A stretch of DNA of 11,238 nucleotides, taken from the NCBI GenBank assembly GCA_049276515.1, contig JBASWO010000012.1:1-11238 (forward strand). The letters run 5' to 3'. How positions within the stretch are numbered: position 1 is the stretch's first letter; the number at the start of each line of letters is the position of its first letter. This document shows, piece by piece, positions 6,504 to 11,238 of this stretch. A program made the translations under genes and the position numbers. A model generated the notes under the pieces. It did no database searches, was not told the DNA's origin, and was given only the letters and a program-made list of their open reading frames with translations. The stretch comes from JAATFY01 sp049276515. GTDB taxonomy: Bacteria > Pseudomonadota > Alphaproteobacteria > UBA9219.

Positions 6504-7811
6504 ATGGCCGTTATCCTGCAGAGTGAGCTCGCCGAACTTTTTATCCAACATGAAAAGTACCTCAAAGGTCTGAGCGGCGGTAAGCGTTTTGATATCTCGT
6601 TGCAAACGGGACATGAACTCGATTTTTCTGCGCGTAAGCTGGCATCGGCCGAATTTGTTGGCACCTTTCTCAATCATAGTAATTTTTCTTTTGCGCGACT
6701 TAAACAAGCGAATTTCTTTGGCGCCACACTCAATAATGCCACCTTTCATGATGCCGATTTGACGCAAGCGGATATGCGCGGCGCACAAATGCAAGGCACG
6801 GATTTCACCAACGCTATATTGGATGATGCCAATCTCGCAGATGGCTCGCTGTTAAAGCGTGAGCAAAGCGGTGAAATCAGCCCAGTGCATTCTTCAGATG
6901 CTAAATTGCGCCTTTATGATGCTGTCTTTAAAAATGCTACAGCCCAGCGCGCAAAATTCTCAAGCTCAATAGCTCTCTCAACAGATCTTAGCCTTGCAAA
7001 CTTTAAGGGTGCGAAGCTAACAGGCGTCAATTTTACAGGCAGTAATTTGCATGGATCAACCTTTGAAAATGCCGATCTGCGTGGTTGCAATTTTAGCAAC
7101 ACCAATATGAGCGCCGTCATATTGCTTGGCGCTAATCTCGATGGCGCTGTTTTTGAAGGCGCCGATCTAACGGCCAGCCTTGTGATGCCTAAAGATGGCC
7201 ATGCTTTCACACATGCCAAAATGACAAAATCCTTAGAAAGCCTTGAGCTCAGTATTAAAGAAGTCATTTCAAATCATAGGACATGGGTCAATACATTAGG
7301 GCGTGAAGGTAAACGTGCCGATTTAATTGGTATCAACCTGTCCCGTGTCATGTTAGATGGCGTGCAGTTTCAGGCAGCCAGTTTACAGCGCTCATTGCTG
7401 AATGGTGCCTCATTTCGTAATGCCGTCTTCACGATGTCAGATTTATCAGGCTGCAATGCTCGTGATGCGACTTTTGCTAAAGCCGACTGTCGTGGCATGA
7501 ATCTGTCGCAATCACGATTGGATAAGGCTGATCTACAAAGCGCAGATTTTTCTCCTATGTTAATATCGAGTGGTAATTTAAAGCCCATTCATTGGCCGGC
7601 TAATTTTGAAGGGTCTAGCCTTCAACACGCTAATTTAAGAGGAACTAATCTCATGGGGGCACGGTTTGAAAAGGCCCAATTGGCTGATGCTGATCTACGT
7701 GACGCTAATCTAGAAGGTGCCATTTTTGTTGACGCCAACCTAACTGGGGCTGATTTACGTGGCGCTAAAATGGATAAAACTGACTTTCGCGGCGCTATTG
7801 GCGTTAAATAA
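6504..7811 (+). CDS. Pentapeptide-repeat protein with three repeat blocks
   Basis: This 435-aa protein is built largely of A(D/N)LxG/A(D/N)Fxx-type pentapeptides, which fold into a right-handed quadrilateral beta-helix. Blocks run at about residues 40-115, 136-228 and 272-432; clear units include ADLRGAKMDKTDFRG near the end. Two interruptions are seen. One at about 116-135 is charged (LLKREQSGEISPVH). The other, at about 229-271, is predicted helical and ends in NHRTWVNTLGREGKRADL. I recall similar H-x2-WV-x3-G-x2-G-x-RADL phrases at the entry to pentapeptide blocks in other alphaproteobacterial proteins. No signal peptide or transmembrane helix is visible, so it is probably cytoplasmic. An in-frame stop at 6495 fixes ATG 6504 as the longest start, though no clear Shine-Dalgarno precedes it. 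Function is unknown. Confidence 0.88.
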   Translation: MAVILQSELAELFIQHEKYLKGLSGGKRFDISLQTGHELDFSARKLASAEFVGTFLNHSNFSFARLKQANFFGATLNNATFHDADLTQADMRGAQMQGTDFTNAILDDANLADGSLLKREQSGEISPVHSSDAKLRLYDAVFKNATAQRAKFSSSIALSTDLSLANFKGAKLTGVNFTGSNLHGSTFENADLRGCNFSNTNMSAVILLGANLDGAVFEGADLTASLVMPKDGHAFTHAKMTKSLESLELSIKEVISNHRTWVNTLGREGKRADLIGINLSRVMLDGVQFQAASLQRSLLNGASFRNAVFTMSDLSGCNARDATFAKADCRGMNLSQSRLDKADLQSADFSPMLISSGNLKPIHWPANFEGSSLQHANLRGTNLMGARFEKAQLADADLRDANLEGAIFVDANLTGADLRGAKMDKTDFRGAIGVK

Positions 7812-7825
7812 TGCCGCATTCCTGC

Positions 7826-7855
7826 TTGCACCACCCTGATCTATAAGGCTATTTT
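7826..7855 (+). promoter_or_regulatory. Candidate promoter for the glycyl-tRNA synthetase gene
   Basis: TTGCAC (7826-7831) and TATTTT (7850-7855) are 18 bases apart in the 73-base gap between the pentapeptide-repeat gene and the synthetase gene. They are moderate matches to sigma-70 elements. The position would give a leader of about 20 bases. Tentative. Confidence 0.35.
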
Positions 7856-7884
7856 GCGCTGTCTTTTATTGTCAGCGTGAGTTT

Positions 7885-9432
7885 ATGGCCCAACCCGAAA
7901 CATCCCTCATGAGCCGCCTTGTTTCTTTGTGTAAGAGACGTGGCTTTGTTTACCCAGCTTCTGAAATTTACGGTGGATTAAACGGCTTTTGGGATTTTGG
8001 CCCTTTAGGTACGCAGCTCAAGAATAATCTGCGTGATGCCTGGTGGCATGACATGGTGGATTGTCCGCCCCTGGGACCTGATGGTAAGCCACTTTCAATT
8101 GTAGGCCTTGATAGCACAATCATCCAACATCCACAGACCTGGATTGCATCAGGACATGTAGGTGGTTTTGCTGATCTCATGGTCGATTGTCGCGAAACAA
8201 AACTGCGGTACAGAGCTGACCATATTGCCTGTATTGAAGTCCTGTATGAAAAGGCAGGCCAAAAGAAATCTTTAGGATTACTCAGCACACTTGAAGGCGA
8301 CGACGCTGCAGATATTCTTGGTAAAAAAGCTAAGAAAATGGTTCAGAAAGCAGGGGGCGGTGATTTGCTTCCTCTTGACATGCAAAAGGCCATTCCTTTT
8401 ACATCTCTTCAGCCTGATCAGCAGACTAAAGTTGTCGGCCCAGATGCTGAAAATCCCGGAACCCTCACTGAGCCTCGCGCCTTTAATTTGATGTTCCATT
8501 CGTATGTCGGCGTTTTCCAGAATGAGGATAGCAAAGTTTACCTACGTCCTGAAACGGCTCAAGGTATTTTTGCTCAATATAAAAATATTATGGACACATC
8601 GCGTGTGCGTCCGCCTTTTGGCGTGGCTCAGGTGGGCAAATCATTCCGCAATGAAGTCACGCCACGTAATTTTATTTTCCGCACGCGCGAATTTGAGCAA
8701 ATGGAAATGGAATTTTTTGTAGCACCCGAAGAGGGGCCAAAATGGTATGAGTTTTGGGTAGCTGAGCGCCTACGCTGGTGGGAAGCGCAGGGTGTCAGTA
8801 AGGCCAATCTCTTCCGTCATGAAATTCCCGATGGCGAACGAGCCTTCTACTCAGCGGCAACTGCTGACATTGAGTACAAATATCCCTTCACAGCCCCTAA
8901 TTTTGGTGAGCTTGAAGGCGTTGCTTACAGAACTGATTACGATCTGAAACAACATCAGACCCATAGCAAAACAAACCTAGAATTTATCGATCAGGAAAAT
9001 GGTAACCGCCGCTATTTGCCACATGTCATTGAACCAGCGAGTGGCCTTACTAGGGGCGTTTTAGTTCTTCTCTGTGAAGCCTATCAATATGATGAAAGTC
9101 GGGCTTCACCAGAATGGCTCAAGCTGAAGCCAAGTTTAGCCCCCATTAAAGCCGGCATTTTCCCGCTTATCAATAAAGAGGGCATGCCTGAAGTTGCTGA
9201 AAAACTTTATATGGATCTGCGGAAAACCTACACTTGCCAATATGATGCGAAGCAAAGTATCGGCAAACGTTATGCACGGATGGATGAAGCTGGTACACCA
9301 TTCTGCATCACCGTTGATGGTGACACGATGAAAGACCAAAACGTAACGATCCGTCACCGCGACACAGCGCAGCAGGATAAAGTTTCACTGGATAAAGTGA
9401 AAAGCTACTTGACCGAAAAACTGGCTGTTTAA
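7885..9432 (+). CDS. glyQS: Glycyl-tRNA synthetase, single-chain (alpha2) type
   Basis: This cytoplasmic class II synthetase charges tRNA-Gly with glycine. It is 515 aa and of the homodimeric type related to eukaryotic, archaeal and some bacterial enzymes, not the alpha2-beta2 GlyQ/GlyS type. The start RGFVYPASEIYGGLNGFWDF (residues 19-38) is typical of this type. Others are LRPETAQGIF (220-229), motif 2 with FRNE (254-257) and FRTREFEQMEMEFF, and motif 3 EPASGLTRGVL with R390. The C-terminal 95 residues (about 418-512) form the anticodon-binding domain (LAPIKAGIFPL, and GTPFCITVDGD). The start is ATG 7885; no strong Shine-Dalgarno is seen, and ATG 7909 is an alternative. It ends one base before the convergent SnoaL-like gene. 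ppdK follows 650 bases downstream. The gene appears intact. Confidence 0.95.
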   Translation: MAQPETSLMSRLVSLCKRRGFVYPASEIYGGLNGFWDFGPLGTQLKNNLRDAWWHDMVDCPPLGPDGKPLSIVGLDSTIIQHPQTWIASGHVGGFADLMVDCRETKLRYRADHIACIEVLYEKAGQKKSLGLLSTLEGDDAADILGKKAKKMVQKAGGGDLLPLDMQKAIPFTSLQPDQQTKVVGPDAENPGTLTEPRAFNLMFHSYVGVFQNEDSKVYLRPETAQGIFAQYKNIMDTSRVRPPFGVAQVGKSFRNEVTPRNFIFRTREFEQMEMEFFVAPEEGPKWYEFWVAERLRWWEAQGVSKANLFRHEIPDGERAFYSAATADIEYKYPFTAPNFGELEGVAYRTDYDLKQHQTHSKTNLEFIDQENGNRRYLPHVIEPASGLTRGVLVLLCEAYQYDESRASPEWLKLKPSLAPIKAGIFPLINKEGMPEVAEKLYMDLRKTYTCQYDAKQSIGKRYARMDEAGTPFCITVDGDTMKDQNVTIRHRDTAQQDKVSLDKVKSYLTEKLAV

Positions 9433-9452
9433 TCTATTGTTTTGGTAGCTTT
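9401..9452. repeat. 8-bp inverted repeat spanning the convergent stops
   Basis: AAAGCTAC (9401-9408) and GTAGCTTT (9445-9452) are perfect inverted copies with 36 bases between them. They bracket the stop codons of the glycyl-tRNA synthetase gene and the SnoaL-like gene. Additional A/T pairing (9416-9419 with 9440-9443) is possible inside. It could act as a bidirectional transcript-end structure, but there is no following T-run on the + strand. Confidence 0.4.
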
Positions 9453-9955
9453 GATGAATGGTGTTCGATGATGAGCAAACGCCCATCTTCGCCCTTTTTG
9501 TAGACAAAGCTAAAACGTGCAGGAATTCTTACCGTTTTGCCGCTTTGTGTATATGAGAACGTATACAAACCGCTGGCAATAGCTGTATCGCCATAAGCAC
9601 GCGCAATCGCCTGTTGCAGTTCGATTTTCAGATTTTTATGAGCGGTTAGTTTATCAAAATAAGTTTTACGTGCTTCGGGAGTCGTTAGAATTTCCGATGA
9701 CAAAGTAGGCAGTAAGATCGCGCTATCAACATAAAGTGGTAGAACAGCTGTTGATGATCCAGTTTCCATCGCTGCTACCCAGGATGTTAGCGCTGTCTTG
9801 ATTTCCTCAGCAGTGAGGGACGCTAGAGCAGATGTCTCAGCTTGATTAATGTTCGATGCTGCTCTCACAACATCTGCATCATCATTAAATGCATAGGCAG
9901 GCTGTACAGCAATAGAAATTATAAAGGCGAGAAATAGGGTGCGCGATAGTTTCAT
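9434..9955 (-). CDS. Exported SnoaL/NTF2-like protein (DUF4440/CaMKII-association-domain type)
   Basis: This is a 173-aa protein with a clear signal peptide: MKLSR, a hydrophobic stretch to about residue 17, and an AYA signal-peptidase I site (cleavage after residue 22). It is therefore probably periplasmic. The mature part (about 45-170) fits the NTF2-like cone fold of the SnoaL/DUF4440 group: a first helix (AEEIKTALTSWVAAMETG), LPLYVDSAILLP, a middle helix (PEARKTYFDKL), then strands ending in RLLIIEHHSSKLP. The closing HHSS is characteristic of the CaMKII-association-domain/SgcJ-EcaC-like subgroup. Some members bind small ligands, but no enzymatic role can be assigned here. The start ATG 9955 is fixed by GGAGG eight bases upstream; the longer frame starting at TTG 9970 would disrupt the signal peptide. 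It is divergent from ppdK. Confidence 0.82.
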   Translation of the reverse strand: MKLSRTLFLAFIISIAVQPAYAFNDDADVVRAASNINQAETSALASLTAEEIKTALTSWVAAMETGSSTAVLPLYVDSAILLPTLSSEILTTPEARKTYFDKLTAHKNLKIELQQAIARAYGDTAIASGLYTFSYTQSGKTVRIPARFSFVYKKGEDGRLLIIEHHSSKLPKQ

Positions 9956-10080
9956 AGGGTAGGCCTCCAAAATATTAGTACAGGCCTAAACTGGTGTATA
10001 TCACCCCAGAAATCAACATTGCTTGATGCAGTTTCACCAGCTATTTTGCCAGCGATAATGGGTTTTTAAAGGAATTGACC
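9956..10080. promoter_or_regulatory. Divergent intergenic region between the SnoaL-like gene and ppdK
   Basis: This 125-base gap must carry promoters in both directions. For ppdK a GATAAT (10054-10059) is a good -10 match about 21 bases before the ATG, with only a weak -35 (around 10031-10037). Three repeats are visible: AGGCCT at 9961-9966 and again at 9982-9987 (21 bases apart start to start), GGTG-TATAT-CACC at 9993-10005, and ATCAA-N6-TTGAT at 10012-10027. Any of these could be an operator; none matches a site I can name with confidence. Confidence 0.45.
9964..9968 (-). promoter_or_regulatory. Shine-Dalgarno of the SnoaL-like gene
   Basis: GGAGG on the minus strand lies eight bases before ATG 9955-9953. 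It decides the start of the exported protein and rules against the longer TTG start at 9970, whose coding sequence would contain it. Confidence 0.75.
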
Positions 10081-11238
10081 ATGACCACGCAAAAATGGGT
10101 TTACGCATTCGGTAACGGCAAGGCTGACGGCAAGCCAGAAATGCGTAATCTCTTAGGCGGAAAAGGAGCTGGCCTTGCCGAGATGTGTAATCTTGGTCTT
10201 CCTGTGCCTCCTGGTTTCACGATTACAACAGAAGTTTGTACCTACTATTACGCCAACGCGAACTCTTATCCTGCTGAGTTAAAAGAGCAGGTCAATTCTG
10301 CATTAGCTCAAGTTGAAAAACAGGTGGGCGCTCAGTTTGGTGACGCAAAAAATCCACTTTTAGTTTCTGTGCGCTCCGGCGCACGCGCATCCATGCCAGG
10401 TATGATGGATACGGTCCTTAATCTTGGCCTCAATAAAGAAACTGTGGAAGGGCTAAAGCAACGTAGCGGCGACGCTCGCTTTGCGTATGATAGCTATCGT
10501 CGCTTTATTCAGATGTACAGCAACGTCGTTCTCGATATTCCACATCATAAATTTGAAGAGGTCATCGACGATATCAAACGTGCTAAGGGGTACACGCAAG
10601 ACGTACAAATGACGTCAGAGGACTGGAAAGAAGTCGTCGAGGGATCTCTAGCAATTGTTGAGAAGGTACAAAAGAAACCCTTTCCTCAAGATGTTCATGA
10701 GCAATTATGGGGAGCCGCAGGCGCCGTCTTCAGTTCCTGGATGAACCAGCGTGCCATTACCTATCGTAAGCTTAATGACATTCCTCACGATTGGGGCACG
10801 GCTGTGAATATTCAGGCCATGGTTTTTGGCAATATGGGGGATGATTGTTGTACGGGTGTTGCCTTCACACGCAATCCATCAACAGGTGAAAATGCTTTTT
10901 ACGGTGAATATCTCGTCAATGCACAAGGTGAAGATGTTGTGGCCGGCATTCGCACACCTCAACATCTCACCATCAAAGGCAAAAAAGATAATCAATCCGC
11001 ACTTCCGTCTATGGAAGAAGTGATGCCCGAGGTTTTTAAGCAATTAAACGATGTGCGCATCAAACTCGAGAAGCACTATCGCGACATGCAAGATATTGAG
11101 TTTACGGTACAGCAAAAGAAACTCTATATGCTGCAAACCCGCACAGGCAAACGCACGGCAGCTGCAGCACTCAAAATTGCTGTCGATATGGTGAGTGAAG
11201 GTGTCATTGATAAAAAGCAAGCCATCAAACGTATAGAA
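10081..11238 (+). CDS. ppdK: Pyruvate phosphate dikinase, N-terminal part (3' end outside window)
   Basis: PPDK interconverts pyruvate + ATP + Pi and PEP + AMP + PPi. Only 386 codons are inside the window, with no stop; the family is about 880 residues, so the phosphohistidine domain and the PEP/pyruvate barrel lie beyond the end. The visible part is the ATP-grasp nucleotide-binding domain. It has the start KWVYAFG, GGKGAGLAEM (residues 26-35), PVPPGFTITTE, the signature VSVRSGARASMPGMMDTVLN (95-114), and D338, E340, Q352 and R354 (in DIEF and LQTRTGKRT). These four keep the spacing of the known ATP-site residues D321, E323, Q335 and R337 of the Clostridium symbiosum enzyme. AAAGGA at 10068-10073 is a good ribosome binding site. 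A glycyl-tRNA synthetase gene lies nearby, with one opposite-strand gene between them. Confidence 0.96.
   Translation, partial: MTTQKWVYAFGNGKADGKPEMRNLLGGKGAGLAEMCNLGLPVPPGFTITTEVCTYYYANANSYPAELKEQVNSALAQVEKQVGAQFGDAKNPLLVSVRSGARASMPGMMDTVLNLGLNKETVEGLKQRSGDARFAYDSYRRFIQMYSNVVLDIPHHKFEEVIDDIKRAKGYTQDVQMTSEDWKEVVEGSLAIVEKVQKKPFPQDVHEQLWGAAGAVFSSWMNQRAITYRKLNDIPHDWGTAVNIQAMVFGNMGDDCCTGVAFTRNPSTGENAFYGEYLVNAQGEDVVAGIRTPQHLTIKGKKDNQSALPSMEEVMPEVFKQLNDVRIKLEKHYRDMQDIEFTVQQKKLYMLQTRTGKRTAAAALKIAVDMVSEGVIDKKQAIKRIE

Noticed and set aside
6914..7267. Minus-strand frames within the pentapeptide-repeat gene (also at 7370-7588 and 7622-7834)
   Set aside because: Repeated codons of the pentapeptide units create periodic open antisense frames; none shows an independent domain or ribosome binding site.
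6504..7811. Pentapeptide coding repeats as a CRISPR or DNA tandem-repeat array
   Set aside because: The periodicity is 15 bases, degenerate at the DNA level and conserved at the protein level, in one open reading frame.
10012..10027. ATCAA-N6-TTGAT as an FNR/FixK-type box before ppdK
   Set aside because: The half-sites are in the reverse order and spacing differs: the FNR-type consensus is TTGAT-N4-ATCAA. Kept only as an unnamed inverted repeat.

Overview
The window looks like ordinary chromosome from an alphaproteobacterium. The evidence is a PopZ/DUF2497-type polar organizer, which is essentially an alphaproteobacterial family, the secY-adk pair, and a pyruvate phosphate dikinase gene near a glycyl-tRNA synthetase gene. 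Base composition looks moderate by eye (not counted), lower than in many free-living relatives. I cannot place it below class. No insertion sequence, phage gene, CRISPR array, tRNA or rRNA gene is visible.

Layout: (1) 2-1011, the 3' end of secY followed by adk, the tail of the large ribosomal-protein operon; the rpsM-rpsK-rpoA-rplQ block that usually follows adk is not here. (2) 1012-1273, a 262-base non-coding stretch. (3) 1274-4031, a tight three-gene unit on the + strand: a stand-alone CheY-like receiver, a CheX-type phospho-CheY phosphatase, and a membrane-bound CheA-like kinase with a PAS-like region, an HPt-like His site and a CheA-type ATPase, but no CheW-binding domain. (4) 4111-4650, popZ-like gene, meeting tail to tail with an atypical NAD(P)-binding SDR gene (4647-5516, - strand) whose stop codon overlaps its own. 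(5) 5611-7811, a ferritin-like diiron protein and a long pentapeptide-repeat protein. (6) 7885-9432, a single-chain (alpha2-type) glycyl-tRNA synthetase, tail to tail with a small exported SnoaL/NTF2-like protein (9434-9955, - strand). (7) 10081-11238, the N-terminal 386 codons of ppdK, running off the window.

The most interesting unit is the CheY-CheX-CheA-like trio. It holds a kinase, a phosphate carrier and a phosphatase, so it could be a complete phospho-signalling circuit. No chemoreceptor, CheW, CheR/CheB or flagellar gene is present, so its input probably comes through the kinase's own membrane/PAS region and its output is unknown. It sits just upstream of a cell-pole organizer gene. 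The second point of interest is the single-chain glycyl-tRNA synthetase near ppdK, where many alphaproteobacteria carry the two-subunit glyQ/glyS enzyme.
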